Below, in pieces: positions 13,298 through 25,009 of a stretch of 64,000 bases of DNA. Each line of letters opens with the position of its first letter. The first letter of the stretch is position 1. The stretch is from Adiantum capillus-veneris (Eukaryota; Streptophyta; Polypodiopsida; Polypodiales; Pteridaceae): contig CM043942.1 in NCBI GenBank assembly GCA_014529385.2, positions 60,808,684 through 60,872,683 on the forward strand. Direction: 5' to 3'. The notes under the pieces are model-generated. The model had not been told where the DNA came from. It searched no databases and was given only the letters and a program-made list of their open reading frames with translations. The translations under genes and the position numbers were made by a program.

Positions 13298-13524
13298 TGT
13301 TACCATATACATGTGGTAGTGATGTGTGTGAACACACTAGGACCGCCGGGGCATTGTTTCCCTCTTTAGGAGGTTTTTTACCCCGTGCATTGTATATACG
13401 CCCATCACTCTAGGGCTATCTATCTTTCCATAGCACACTAAGTAACACACTCTCTATCGTGTGCCTTGAGTTTCCTTCGTCTTCTCCAAGCTGTGTGTGT
13501 TTCTCTGCAACCCTAATTCGAACA
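13298..13524 (+). other. 5' LTR of copia element 1
   Basis: It is 227 bp, TGTTACCATATACATGTGG at the left end and AATTCGAACA at the right, identical in length to the 3' LTR. Confidence 0.95.
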
Positions 13525-13851
13525 ATTGGTATCAGAGCAGGTCACGTCCTCCCGGGCTTAGTCGCCAGCAGCTCCAGCACACGCCTGCTCACTTTCTCCG
13601 ATTTCAGTGAGCTTTGGCGAGCGTTCGCAGGTCTGCTCAGAATTTTGATTTGGGCTCATTTCGGCCTCCGTTTCCACTACAGGCAGTACTACACAGGCTA
13701 TTTCGTCATTTTGTGCAGATTTTCTGTCAGTGCCGTTTTCTGCATAACAGGTGCCTTATAGTCTTCTACGGTTTCTGCTATATAGCACAAGTTGTTCCCG
13801 CTCCATTTCTCCTATTTTCGGGTAGTTTTCACATCAGGTGCAGCATTTACC

Positions 13852-14436
13852 ATGGCTGACAACAACAACACAGATGTGTTCAAGATGTTTGCTGCTGAGG
13901 ACAGGTTGGATGGGGAGAACTACCCTATGTGGGCTTATATGATGCAACATGTTCTTGTGTCAAAAGGTGTCTGGAACATTGTGCAGGGCATTGATGTACG
14001 TCCTGGTTCTGAAGATGTAGGCGATGTTGAGGATGTTGCAGGTCTTGCTGCAAGGATTGCAGCTGTTAGAGTTGTTTTACCTACGGCAGAACAAGCTCGT
14101 TGGGATGTTGAGGATGCGCAGGCTCATGCATTGATTGCGTTGTGTGTGAAGCGCACCATTAATCCTCACATCCGTTTAGCAAAATCTGCAAAACAGGCTT
14201 GGGATATTCTAGCAGGTCTTTATGCAAGCCGCAATGAGGCTAAAATTGCTTTGCTGCATAAAGAGCTAGAGTCGAAGATTATGCATGAGGAAGATGATAT
14301 GGACACTTTCCTTGCTAGTGTCAAGGATATCAATGAGCAACTCATTTCTGCAGGTAAAGTCATTTCGGACAGTTCCCTTGTGCAGACTGTTCTTGATGCC
14401 TTACCAGATTCCTACCAGACTTTTGCTAGTACTTAG
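13852..14436 (+). pseudogene. copia element 1 gag, N-terminal part, ending at an in-frame stop
   Basis: Starts at the ATG of MADNNNTDVFKMFAAEDRL; the longer frame from 13792 is less likely because the family begins with a short polar leader before the LDGENYPMWAYMM motif. The product resembles copia gag (UBN2-type): W at LDGENYPMW, HALIALCVKRTINPHI, AWDILAGLYASRNEAK, LHKELESKIMHEEDD and VLDALPDSYQTF. A TAG at 14434-14436 interrupts the frame, which then continues without shift. Confidence 0.85.
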
Positions 14437-14442
14437 AGACTG

Positions 14443-16215
14443 ATGACCCAAGGAAATCCTGAAGTTGTCAAGTTTGATGCATTATGCACATTGCTGTTGC
14501 AAGAGTCACTTTCTAGAAAAAACGGGACTAGGCAGCGTGCAGTTGAACAGGCTTTTATTGCTTCTCAAAGAAAGGGTGGTAACAGTAATGCAGCCACTTC
14601 TTATGGTTCTGCTGCGAGTGGCAAAAATTCTGTTCCTAATGCTTCTGGTGGCAGCATTTCGTCTGGCAATTCTGGTGATAAGGGCAAAAAGAAGATGCGT
14701 TGCCATTATTGTAAAGCCAATGATCACTTGATCAAGTCGTGTCCTAAGTTGAAGGCCAAAGAGGCTAAGAAGAAAGAGGGTGGTTCCACTGCAAATGCTC
14801 GTTCCACTACAAATGCAGCCATTGTTGAGTCTTCTGTGAAAGGAGATTGTGATGCTAATGTTGATGCAGAATGGGCTTTTAGCGCAGAGTGCACTTACAA
14901 TCCTGCTGTCCATGATGCATGCTTGTCAGTTGATGCAGATTCACATGTGTGGTATTTCGACAGTGGTGCTACAAAGCACATTACCTCACATCGTGAATTG
15001 TTTACCTCTCTCGAGTCTGTCCCTCAAGGGAATTCAGTCACTTGTGCCAACAACGCCTCTTATCCAGTTCAGGGAGTTGGAAAGATTGTGCTCACTGCTG
15101 CTAATGGCAGTTCCTTCACACTTGTTGATGCACTTTATGTACCTGGGATCAAGAAGAATCTCTTGTCTGTATCCGCACTTGCTAGACTTGGACTTGTAGT
15201 CAAATTTGTGGATGACAGATGTACAGTTCATGATCTCAGTTTTGGTGATGAAATTGTTGCATCTGGGCTTTTGTGCCGTGGGCTGTATAAGCTCACTTTG
15301 TATGACAAGTGTGGACAAAATTTTGCAAATGCTGTTGCAGATTCAAGGGCTATTTCAGATGCAAAACTTTGGCATGCATGTTTTGGTCATCTGAATTTTG
15401 CCAGTTTGCTGCGTTTGCAGAAATCTGATATGGTTGCTTCTTTGCTGCCTCTTGAAGCACCTATCAAACATGTTTGTGAAGGCTGTATTCTGGGTAAAAT
15501 GCAGCGTTCTAAGTTTCCAAAGGATGGTTCAGTTAGGGCCACATGCAGGTTGCAGCTTGTGCATAGTGATGTTTGTGGGCCCATGCAAACTCCGTCCTTG
15601 GGCAATTACCTGTACTTCGTGACTTTCATTGATGATTACTCCAGGCATGCATGGGTATTTCCTCTTAAAGCGAAGTCCGAAGTTTTTATGTGCTTCAAAC
15701 AATTTTTGGCTATGGCTGAAAATGTCTCAAAATGTACTATGGGCACCCTCCGTTCCGATCGAGGGGGGGAGTATATGTCTCATGAATTTAATGCATTTCT
15801 GGCTAGTCGTGGGATAAAACACCAATGTACAGTGCCTTATACACCTCAGCAAAATGGTGTTGCTGAGAGGAAAAACAGGTCACTAACGGAAATGGCACGA
15901 TGTATGGTCAAAAGTCAAGCTTTGCCGCATTCTTTTTGGCTTGAGGCCATCATGTGTGCCACTTATGTACTTAACAGGTGTCCTACGAAAGCTTTGCAGT
16001 CTATTACTCCATATGAAGCATGGCATGATAGAAAGCCTTCTATTGAGCACATGCGTGTTTTGGCTGTTTGGCATATGCTTTGGTGCCACAAGTGCAGCGC
16101 AGAAAATTGGATGATAAGGCTGTCAAATGTATTTTTGTTGGTTATAGTGCTGAAAGCAAAGGTTACAGGTTGTATTTTCCGCAAACAAAACGTATTCTGG
16201 TTTCACGGGATGTAG
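14443..16215 (+). pseudogene. copia element 1 gag C terminus, protease and integrase
   Basis: Same frame as the gag part. Residues 87-100 (counting from the ATG at 14443) form a CCHC zinc knuckle (CHYCKANDHLIKSC). A retropepsin active site WYFDSGATKH is at about 170-179. Integrase follows: HHCC region (LWHACFGHLNF ... CEGCILGK) and the DD35E core with HSDVCGP, RSDRGGEY and GVAERKNR, so all three acidic residues are present. Near 16062 one base is missing in a T run, and the true frame continues as the 16068-16448 segment (CIFVGYSAESKGYRLYFP), which ends at an in-frame TAG. Confidence 0.9.
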
Positions 16216-16457
16216 TGTTTGTGGAAGACTCTGTTCAGCCCTTGCTGTCATGTACTAGAGACAGTAATGTAAGCTCACAGGACATTTATGACACTTTTTT
16301 GCCTCTTTTCAGTGGTGGAAATACGAATGTAAGTTCCAATGAGGCAAATGTACAGCCTATGGGGGTTTCTGAAAATGTTTTAGAACAGCCTATTACTGAT
16401 ACAGATGTACATGATGTACTTGATGAGGAAAGGGCTGAAAATGAGTAGGCTAGAGGT

Positions 16458-18137
16458 ATGCCAAAATGGCTGGTGCACACATTGCGTGACAGTAAATTGG
16501 ATGCACCTTTATCTATTCGTACTCGTTCAGGCTCTCGCCATGCATCTTATGCATCAGATTGTTATGCTTTGGCTGTGTCTAGTTTACATGATGTTGAGGA
16601 GCCTCTGTCTTTTGATGAAGCACAGAATTCAGAAAATTGGATTGCTGCCATGAAATCAGAATATGATGCACTTATAGAGAATGACACATGGACTTTATGT
16701 GATTTGCCTCCTGGCAAAAAGGCCATTGGTACAAAGTGGGTTTACAAGTTGAAACGCAAGCCGGATGGTGAGATCGATCGCCATAAGGCTCGACTTGTTG
16801 CAAAGGGTTATGCACAACAAAAAGGCATAGATTATGAAGAGACTTTTGCTCCCACTTGTCGTATGACTACTATGCGTTTTCTATGTGCATTGGCAGCTCA
16901 TTTTGGTTGGGATGTACATCAATCAGACATTGTTACTGCTTTCTTGAATGGTGAGATATTTGAGGAAGTTTATGTAACGCAGCCTCGCGGTTTTGTCATA
17001 AAAGGACAAGAGGACAAAGTGTGCAAATGTAAGAAGGCTTTGTATGGGTTGAAGCAATCTCCTCGTGCTTGGTATGAGAAATCTGGCACTCATTTGGTTA
17101 AACGAGGCTTTCGTAACAGTCCAACAGAAAGCACATTGTATGTAAAGCGTGAGGATGATGTATTTCTCATTGTGGTTCTTTATGTTGATGATTTGCTGAT
17201 CACTGGACCAAATGAGAGACATATTGCTGAATTTAAGGCTGATTTGAATGCTACTTTCAAGATGAAAGATTTGGGGCTGTTGCATCATTACTTGGGTATA
17301 CAGTTTAAGCAGTGTGATGGTGGTATTGCCTTGTGTCAGAAAAGTTACATAGAGACATTGCTATGTAAGTTTGGACTTGAGGATTGCAAACCTATTGCCA
17401 CTCCCATGGAAACAGGTTTGAAGTTGAGTCTACATGATGCTGGCGATCCTGCTGATGTCACTCTTTACCAAACTGCTGTTGGCTGCCTCATTTATGTATG
17501 CAACACGAGGCTAGATATTCAGTTTGCAGTCTCGCAGGTCAGCAGATTTATGCATAGCCCAGGGTCTAAGCATTGGCAGGCTGTCAAGAGGATTTTCCGC
17601 TACCTTAGTGGCACTTTACATCTTGGCTTGTTTTATCCCAAGGGGGGATCATTGCCGCCAAACTTACATGCTTTTTCGGACTCAGATTGGGCTGGTTGTT
17701 TTGACACGCGAGTGTCCACAAGTGGTTTTTGTTTCATGCTTGGCAGTTCATGTATATCATGGTTGAGCAAGAAGCAACCTACTGTGGCCACTTCGAGTTG
17801 TGAGGCTGAGTACAGGGCAGTCTTCACAGCTACGGTTGAGTGTGTATGGCTCAGACGCCTTATGGCTGACTTGGGTGTTGGACAGGACACTGCCAACAAT
17901 ATCTACACTGACAGTCAGAGCGCATTGGTAGTTGCGAGGAACCCAGTTTTTCATGCTCGCACAAAGCACATTGAGGTGCATTACCACTATGTCAGGGAGA
18001 GGCTCTCAGCAGGAGAGATCAGCTTGGCTTATGTGCCAACACAGGACAACCTTGCAGATCTTTTCACAAAGGCATTGTCTCGTGAGAAGCTTGAAGCTTT
18101 CCGCAAAGCTTTGGGCTTACTCCCCTTTGTGGACTGA
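16458..18137 (+). CDS. copia element 1 reverse transcriptase and RNase H (open frame)
   Basis: This 559-residue open frame contains the copia RT (KWVYKLKRKPDGEIDRHKAR, QSDIVTAFLNGEI, LYGLKQSPRAWY, catalytic YVDDLL at about residues 242-247) and a complete RNase H (SDSDWAGC, SSCEAEYRA, YTDSQSAL, then HIEVHYHYVRE). It is in the same frame as the 16068-16448 segment, separated only by a TAG at 16446-16448, so it is the 3' half of the polyprotein, not an independent gene. No lesion is visible inside. Confidence 0.9.
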   Translation: MPKWLVHTLRDSKLDAPLSIRTRSGSRHASYASDCYALAVSSLHDVEEPLSFDEAQNSENWIAAMKSEYDALIENDTWTLCDLPPGKKAIGTKWVYKLKRKPDGEIDRHKARLVAKGYAQQKGIDYEETFAPTCRMTTMRFLCALAAHFGWDVHQSDIVTAFLNGEIFEEVYVTQPRGFVIKGQEDKVCKCKKALYGLKQSPRAWYEKSGTHLVKRGFRNSPTESTLYVKREDDVFLIVVLYVDDLLITGPNERHIAEFKADLNATFKMKDLGLLHHYLGIQFKQCDGGIALCQKSYIETLLCKFGLEDCKPIATPMETGLKLSLHDAGDPADVTLYQTAVGCLIYVCNTRLDIQFAVSQVSRFMHSPGSKHWQAVKRIFRYLSGTLHLGLFYPKGGSLPPNLHAFSDSDWAGCFDTRVSTSGFCFMLGSSCISWLSKKQPTVATSSCEAEYRAVFTATVECVWLRRLMADLGVGQDTANNIYTDSQSALVVARNPVFHARTKHIEVHYHYVRERLSAGEISLAYVPTQDNLADLFTKALSREKLEAFRKALGLLPFVD

Positions 18138-18212
18138 TCCTGTCCTCACGGCATGGCACTTCCCTTTACTCATGTGCCAGCTCTCGTTCACCGCATCACT
18201 CCAGGGGGGATT

Positions 18213-18439
18213 TGTTACCATATACATGTGGTAGTGATGTGTGTGAACACACTAGGACCGCCGGAGCATTTTTTCCCTCTTTAGGAGGTTTTTTCCCCCG
18301 TGCATTGTATATACGCCCATCACTCTAGGGCTATCTATCTTTCCATAGCACACTAAGTAACACACTCTCTATCGTGTGCCTTGAGCTTCCTTCGTCTTCT
18401 CCAAGCTGTGTGTGTTTCTCTGCAACCCTAATTCCAACA
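18213..18439 (+). other. 3' LTR of copia element 1
   Basis: It is 227 bp, preceded by the purine tract near 18201-18210 and followed by the TAACG duplication. It differs from the 5' LTR at five positions by eye. Confidence 0.95.
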
Positions 18440-18671
18440 TAACGGATGTGATTTGTTTGTCGATGAAGCGATTGGCTTTTGGTGATTTCAGTCACTTGAG
18501 TGTAGCTTGAGTTAGATGCGAGTTGTTAGTGTTTTCCAAGAGATTGACAACCTCTTGTAGCCTCTATGCACTAGTCCAGTCAGCTTCGTCCCATGGATAG
18601 ACAATTTAATCGTGGTTCTCGCTTTTACTGCAATAAGATAAGATGGTGAGGTTAGACATGCGTCCCACATT

Positions 18672-18689
18672 TGACGCCGTTGCCGGAGA
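18672..18689 (+). promoter_or_regulatory. Primer-binding site of the giant element (tRNA-Asp type)
   Basis: TGACGCCGTTGCCGGAGA starts two bases after the LTR. It matches 16 of 18 positions of the complement of the plant tRNA-Asp 3' end as I recall it. The same site follows LTR copies 1 and 2 at about 8869 and 11197. Confidence 0.75.
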
Positions 18690-20623
18690 TCAAAGAGACC
18701 TAAACTAAGGAAAAACACGCGCCTCTTGGAGTTATCCTTTAACTTCCTCTAGGATCGCCTAGAGTTCAAAACTTTCTTTTAGAAACCGCATAGCTTAAGA
18801 TTGTCATCGTTTGTTGTGTAGAGGTAGCTTGGAAGTATTCGTACTTGCTGAATGCCTTTAGGATTGTAGGATTGTAGAAATAGATTAGAATTTTGAGGAT
18901 GATTGATAGATGAAACAAGTCTTAATATCAATGCTCAGAAAACCATAAAAGACAAGAAAACAAGAGTTTGTAGACACTTTCCCACAACCCCATTGCATGA
19001 GAATCTAAGAGTAGGGTAAGTAGGATCCAAGGTGGATTTCAGAACATTGCTCTCTCTCAAAGAATCAAGTGTGAGTTGTTATTGGAAGTTGTAGAATTTC
19101 ACGTCTATTGCTAGAAATAGCACGAAAAGACTTGAAACCACTCAATCCGACTGGAGAGTAACCTTAAAAGTTGTCTGAACCGGTTGGTAGGCTCAAGGGC
19201 ACTTCGAGGTCAAAATTTCAAGAGTTGACCAAACTTAGATTTTATTTTATTTTTGACATTTTGGGCCAAATTAAGTTTTGACTTGATTCATAGGCTTAAA
19301 ATAGCTCATGTAAAAACTGTCTTTGAAAAAATTACAAAAAAAGTGTTCATTTCAAGCCTGAAGTTAATAATCACGATTATTAACTTTTAGCTCAAATTTG
19401 ACCAAGTTTTATACCATTGACTCATTGCATGTGTACAAACAACTTTTGTAAAGGCCCAAAAGATTTGGATCACCAAACTGGCAAAAAACTGGGTAAAAAC
19501 TAAAGTTTGTACTGACTTTTTTAATCTTGAGTGTAAATTGGAAAAAATTTTATCCAAACTTGATAAAATTTGATTTATAAGCTTATATTGACGTGATAAA
19601 CATGTCTACCTGCTCAGTGGACCAAAAAGATGCAAAAAGTTGTCAGTTGTAAATCGCGATTATTTACATCTATCCCATTTTTAAACTTTTTTGACCAAGT
19701 CAGCATACCACTAGTTTTACCATGTTCTAATAAGCCCACAAACCAAATTTGATAAGATTTGAATCACTGGATTGAAAATTGTGACCAAATTTGCAAAGAT
19801 AGTCTGCGGACAGAAAATTGATGACCATTTGACCACAAATTGTCCAAACTTGATGAAACTTGGCTAGTGACCTTAACTTGAGGTGCTTAACAGATTTGTG
19901 TCAAAGTTGGGACAAAAATTTAGTTGGAGTAAATAATCGCGATTATTTACATCTGCTTCAAAATTTGATTATTTTGCAAATGTGAGTATACCACAAGGTC
20001 AAGCATATCAAGTAGACCCCACAAATCAATTTTGGTGAAATTTGGATCACAAAAGTGAGACATAAGCCAAATTCTTGAAATCAGAGTCTGCGGACACAAA
20101 ATAGTTGATAAACTTGATCTAATTTTGTTCAAACTTGTTGAAACTTGTACAGGGACTTTAACAAGTTGTATACTTGCCAAAGCAAGCCAAAAAGTGTAAA
20201 AAACTTACAAAAGTAAATAATCACGATTATTTACTATCGCTACCCAGGGACATCAGTTTTGACTTTTGAACTTGTAAAGTGTTAGACCATCATAATATAA
20301 AGCCACCGGGCAATTTGGGGTTCAATCGGATTCAAATTGGTGTATGTTCACTCAGTTTCTAGGTTGCAGATTAATCCTTTGATTTTTTGCTAAAGTCGAA
20401 TCTAAAAATCTATTGCTAACTCCCATAGCTCGATTTGAAGTGATACACATAGACCAATCACGAGAGTTGGCAAAAACTCTACTGACTTTATAGAAGAATA
20501 GCTAACCTGATCAAATTTGTACACGAATCAGGTTGCAGACGAAGAATCAATGGCTTGACAGAAAGTTGCAATCGACATGACGATCCAAAGGTAAGTACTC
20601 TAACCAGGGCTTCATAAGTCTAT
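18690..20623 (+). other. Long untranslated leader of the giant element
   Basis: About 1.9 kb of AT-rich DNA between primer site and gag with no credible reading frame. It consists of degenerate repeats of about 283 bp, each centred on a GTAAATAATCG/CGATTATTTAC-type palindrome. Recurrent phrases such as TTTGACCAAGT, CCACAAACCAAATTTGAT and CAAACTTGAT lie between the palindromes. Confidence 0.75.
19363..20234. repeat. Four palindromes at 283-284-bp period in the 5' leader
   Basis: The palindromes lie at 19363-19384, 19649-19667, 19929-19950 and 20213-20234, with centres 283, 283 and 284 bp apart. The one at 19929 is a perfect 22-bp palindrome (half-site GTAAATAATCG). The others are 19-22 bp variants. 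Equivalent pairs occur in the duplicated units, for example 9549-9570 and about 9835-9853. Confidence 0.9.
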
Positions 20624-22025
20624 ATGAACCTTAGATCTGGTCGTGTACTAGGAAATCAGGACATACTCGGAGAAACCTCCAGTAGAGTATACATCGAAGA
20701 AAACGTGAATCAAGGCAATTCCTTGCACACAATTCTTGAAGAAATCTCAGACACTTTTTCAGATTCAACATCTGAAATGTCTTCTTACTTGACTCACTCA
20801 AAAACCAGAACGACAATGCGCTATAATCATATACTCTCTTTTTATAAGACTAACCACCATGGAGATTAGTTTACTTGGACCCTAACAAAGAGTATGCTAC
20901 TTGCATTGATGACCATGGTATTGAGTTCAAAGAAGAGATTAGGGCAAACAAATAAGGAAAAATATATATGGACAGAAACAGATCTCAGTATGTACAAGTC
21001 AAAACCCTAATGTGATAAACAAACGGGGGTTAGAAGTAAACACCATAATCCCAAATATGTCAACAAAAGAAGGACCACCAACTTTACAGTTCGAGGGATA
21101 CGATCAAATAGATTTGAATCCTTTGAAACGTCTTAGTACGGATAATCCTAAGATCGGAGTCTATTGTTGGGAGGATAGAAATATAAAAGATCTTCTGTGG
21201 ACTTCGCATGCCAAATCAGGACAACTAACGGCCATGAAGATCATCTATATCTTCAAGATCAACGATAAGGGATCTGTAGACCTACCAAATTACCTGTTTA
21301 GGGATTGTTATAACAACAACTTTGTTATGATGAATCCTGAGGAGGTAGAACAAACCAAATAACAAGGGTATTCCATAAGGGATTGGATATTGAGACAAGG
21401 ACCAGAAACAATTCCAAAAGATGAACACCATGAGAGATCATCTGAGAGTAATGTTAAGAAACCAGAAACCACCTCATCACGTAGAAAACCGGTGACACAA
21501 AGGCCAATCCATAGTCAATTCGAGGGGTTTGGAATGACATTAGAAGGAAAAGCATTGACATGGTTTCAAAACATTCCACCCAGGTCAATCATGGACTTGA
21601 ACACATTAGCTCAAGGATTTGTAGCTGCTTGTTTCAAAACGGGAATCAAACATAACACGGTGGCTCAAATCTACAACTTTAAACAGAAACATGGTGAGTA
21701 TGTTAGGGATTTTGCAACTCAAATGAAACAATACATTGCCAGATGCCCAGGGCTAGAGATACCTGCAGAAGAACGACTCGTTTCTTTGTTTCTAAAGGGA
21801 CTGCTAAACAAAGAACTTCATGCTATACTCTATAGTAAAAAGCATACAACCCTAGAAGAGTGTGTGTCAGATGCTATTGACTTAGGAGACAAATGTGATA
21901 TTTTTAACAAAGAAGATGTCCCTAAGGATAACCAAAGTGAAAAAACAGCATCCACTAAACCAGCACAAGTGGGAACGGCTGCTGCAGCACCACTTTTAGC
22001 CATAAAAGATATGCTCAAAAGATGA
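20624..22025 (+). pseudogene. gag of the giant element, frameshifted
   Basis: The frame opens with MNLRSGRVLGNQD at 20624, breaks, then continues in other frames (21012-21362 and 21390-22025). The last piece holds the Retrotrans_gag core: FEGFGMTLEGKALTWFQNIP, KHGEYVRDFATQMKQYIARC, ERLVSLFLKGLLNKELH and TTLEECVSDAIDLGDK. The LRSGR/ITRAQAKK style of peptide is common at gypsy gag borders. Several stops separate the pieces, so no intact Gag can be made. Confidence 0.8.
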
Positions 22026-23440
22026 ACGACATGATGAACAACAAGCAAAAAGCACCTATGAGGGGGCCATGACAAGGGATACCTCAACAGGGACAACCAA
22101 TTAGGCCACAAAAACGGTGTGCAATTGAGGTTAAATGGACCAACCATGAGACCCACGAGTGCTACTTTAGACCAAAGTATGATGAGAACGTCCACTACAT
22201 GCCTATGAGGCCACAAGGACAACCCATATACAGATACCAGCCTAATATGGCCCAAGCTCAAAAATCACCAATGGGTATAAAAAGACCTCAACTTGTGTTT
22301 GGTCAACAACCTCCGTACCCAGGACATAATGCAGTGTCTATAAAGTACATGCACTCTGAAGGAGTCATAGATGAATAAGCATTAGTGCCTGTTACACCCT
22401 ATGCTGAGCCTAGTCCATCTAGAATAATGGTTGAGGGAGATTGGTATAATTCACATCCACCACCAATGGAAGAAACCATGACTTATGCTCCACCAGAGCT
22501 CACACCAATGTATTATTTAGCTAATCAAGGTGTCAGACCTCCCATGGTCAGACCCATGATTAAGCCAAGAATGGAAAACTGTCACAACTGTGGTGCAGAT
22601 GATCATTGAAAAAATGAATGTCCAGAGCCTGACAAAAACCTCAAGCCAGTTGAAGCCTATTGCACACAATTTTGCAAAAAAGGAGGACACTTTTCAGAAG
22701 ATTGTCTGAAAAATCCTTTAAACAAGGGTAAAATAGTAGTAAACGTAATCCAAGTGATACCTAGTAGCTTATCAGAGAGTGAACCGATTGCTCCAATCAA
22801 GGTAATCACTAGAGCCCAGGCCAAGAAAAAGAAACACAACTCCTCTGATGATTCGGAAAATACAAAAGTTTCCTCTCAAAGGATCAAAAGAAGCAGAAGA
22901 AAAAGATATGAGATGATAAAACAAAAACAATGGGTTGAAATCGAGGAGAAAGCAAAAAATCTATTCTAGAAAAAGTTGAAAGAAACTAGAAGTGAAATCA
23001 AGGAAACAACCTTGAAATCTGGATGATCCATTCTGGTTGATAAGATTTTTGAGCCTATTAATGCTGCGTTGGAAGCCTACCAAGCAGGACTTAAAGCAGA
23101 CCAAAACATGGAAAACAAATGGAAAAACTATCCTTCTCCAGACATGGAAGCAGCTAAGGTGGAAGATTATCAAAATTTGGTAAGAATCACGCAAGAAATG
23201 TTGGAAAAACAAAAACCCAAGCTTGAAAGCATAGCAAAACCTGAGGAGCTTGTGGTAAGAGACACTAAAGAAAAACCCGATGTGGTGGCAGAACCCCACC
23301 TTGAAACAAAAGAAAAAAAACTTATAGTGCCGGACAGTGAAGATGCCTTAGACAGAATTCCATTCGTAGAGGAAGACTGGCCAGGACACTTATGGAAAAA
23401 AGTTAGAGAGATCAATGATGGGAGCATAACTCTATAGTCA
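22026..23440 (+). pseudogene. gag C terminus with two zinc knuckles and a lysine-rich tail
   Basis: Near 22580-22620 the frame reads CHNCGADDH, a stop, then KNEC: a CCHC knuckle broken by TGA. A second knuckle-like motif follows (CTQFCKKGGHFSEDC, about 22660-22710) with one extra residue between the first cysteines. Then comes VITRAQAKKKKH and a charged, probably helical tail (22754-22969 and 23069-23437). This region links gag to the protease. Confidence 0.7.
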
Positions 23441-23812
23441 GCTCCTATAGAGGAAGTTTGGTTGGATAACCTACCTACTTATATGAACATGGATGTACAA
23501 TCCTTGTATGGGGATTGTGGATCTGAAGCTTCAAGAATGTTGAAACCATTGACCTTGAAAACATGACCCTCTTACTTGGGAGATAACGAAGATGAATCCA
23601 TAGTGTGTAAGACCACTCAAGTAAAAAGAGCTGAACAGACCCTAGAAGTAGATAACATTCATTCAGTCATGTCTACACCCATCCAATGCACTCTTACCTT
23701 GGGAGAACTATTAAAACTCAGACCATGTTTATGAAATGATCTATAGAAAACCCTAGAGAAGGTAGCGATAACGGGGTTAATCTTTAAAAAAATAGGAAAA
23801 TTAAAAAACGAA

Positions 23813-24575
23813 ATGGACAACAAAGAGATTCGATCTGTTCCCATGAATAAAGTCGAAGAATATTACGAAGGGGAAGAAGGAAACACCACCCTTCCAGTGA
23901 AATATAATGACATTGAAACCATGGCAATACTAGATAGTGGAGTATACATAGCCATAGCCACGAAATCAGTATGGGAATCGTGGGGACAACCAGCCATTAG
24001 AAAAACTCGAATGAAATTGCAATTGGCTGACGGACACTTTGAGAGACCATAAGGCCTGCTTGAAAAGGTGATAGTCAATTCTTGTGGAATTGAATATCAA
24101 CACACTTGCCATAGTAGACTTTGGGGAAAAACTCAATTATAAAATCATATTGGGAAGACCTTTCATGCGACAGGTACAGCTTATTCAAGATTGGGGAAAC
24201 AATTATCTATACTTGAAGCAAGTGGGATCTATAACAAGAGTAAATCTAAAAGATTACACTTATAGAGATGTCTTGAAAACACCCATACACGAGACTAATT
24301 TAGTCTCTTCGGCTGAAACTAAGCTTCCATCCTGGTTAAACAAAGATACTCCTATTTGGATGTGTGGAGCTTCAGAAAATGGGAGTTTAAAACGAGAAGA
24401 ATGTATTTTAGAAAGGGACTGCACAAACGAAGCCTATGTACCTGAACCCTTTCCAGAGCATTTGTTTGAGCCATTCGAGTGGACTCAAATATTAGCGACC
24501 ATGGATATATGTGTGGATAAGTCTTTGCCTACTCAATTGTGCAATGAGGATGGCTACAACATAATTCCCATCTAA
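23813..24575 (+). pseudogene. Retropepsin-like protease of the giant element
   Basis: The first piece (23813-24052) has the active site AILDSGVYIAIATKSVW and the flap region MKLQLADGHFERP. A frame change leads into 24084-24575 with FGEKLNYKIILGRPFM, the conserved ILGRPF motif. The following 24576-24989 piece is an acidic to basic linker of unknown role before the RT. DSG is intact but the frame is not. Confidence 0.8.
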
Positions 24576-25009
24576 ATGATTTCAACCCTCAACATTGAAG
24601 ACGAAGATGAGGAACCCAAGGACTTTTCAGACCTCTACTACTATGCAACAGATGAGTTAGATGAACACTCAGCTACCTCAGAAGGTTCGGGGTCAGAAAA
24701 AGAACATATGAGAGCTAAGGTACTCTTGAAAGGAGGGGAGGAAAAGTTTATTGGCTTTCCAAACCAGAAATCAAGAAGACAAAAATGGTATGGACGAAAA
24801 AGAGACACCAGAAACGTGAAAACGCGATCTATGTCATCAGTCTCCAGGAGAACACAATTTGTGATGCAGATAGATGCAAATGATTGTATTAAGGACAAAA
24901 TCACTGGCAGATATCCTTTAAACAAAAATTCAAAAATGTCTAAAACATCGAGAAAGACCAAGGAAGGATACTCAAGCAAACCCACATGATAAAAAACCAC
25001 TCATGACCC

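Larger units (their letters stand above)
13298..18439 (+). mobile_element. Ty1/copia retrotransposon 1, almost intact
   Basis: It has 227-bp LTRs at 13298-13524 and 18213-18439 with TGTTACC...AACA borders, flanked by TAACG. I count five differences between the LTRs. An initiator-Met tRNA primer site (TGGTATCAGAGC, 13527-13538) follows the left LTR and a purine tract (CCAGGGGGGA) precedes the right one. It encodes gag, protease, integrase, RT and RNase H in the copia order. Two in-frame stops and one single-base frameshift are the main lesions I see, so the copy is young compared with its surroundings. Confidence 0.95.
12601..18669 (+). other. 5' LTR (copy 3) of the giant element, split by copia element 1
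   Basis: The left part is 12601-13297 and the right part 18445-18669. The insertion duplicated TAACG (13293-13297 and 18440-18444). The right part ends GTCCCACA before the primer site. Confidence 0.9.
12265..19748 (+). repeat. Tandem unit 3, interrupted by a copia element, running into the giant element
   Basis: Starts like units 1 and 2 and carries the same flank, LTR and leader. Without the nested copia (13298-18439) and one target-site copy it is about 2337 bp. After ACCAAAT at 19748 it diverges from the unit ends and continues into unique leader and gag, so this is the copy attached to the element body. Confidence 0.9.

Noticed and set aside
14506-14913. Antisense frame in copia element 1
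   Set aside because: It is a shadow of the gag/protease coding frame on the other strand.
19363-20234. Regularly spaced palindromes as a CRISPR array
   Set aside because: The period is 283 bp, the intervals are themselves related, and the DNA is plant nuclear; it does not fit a CRISPR repeat-spacer structure.
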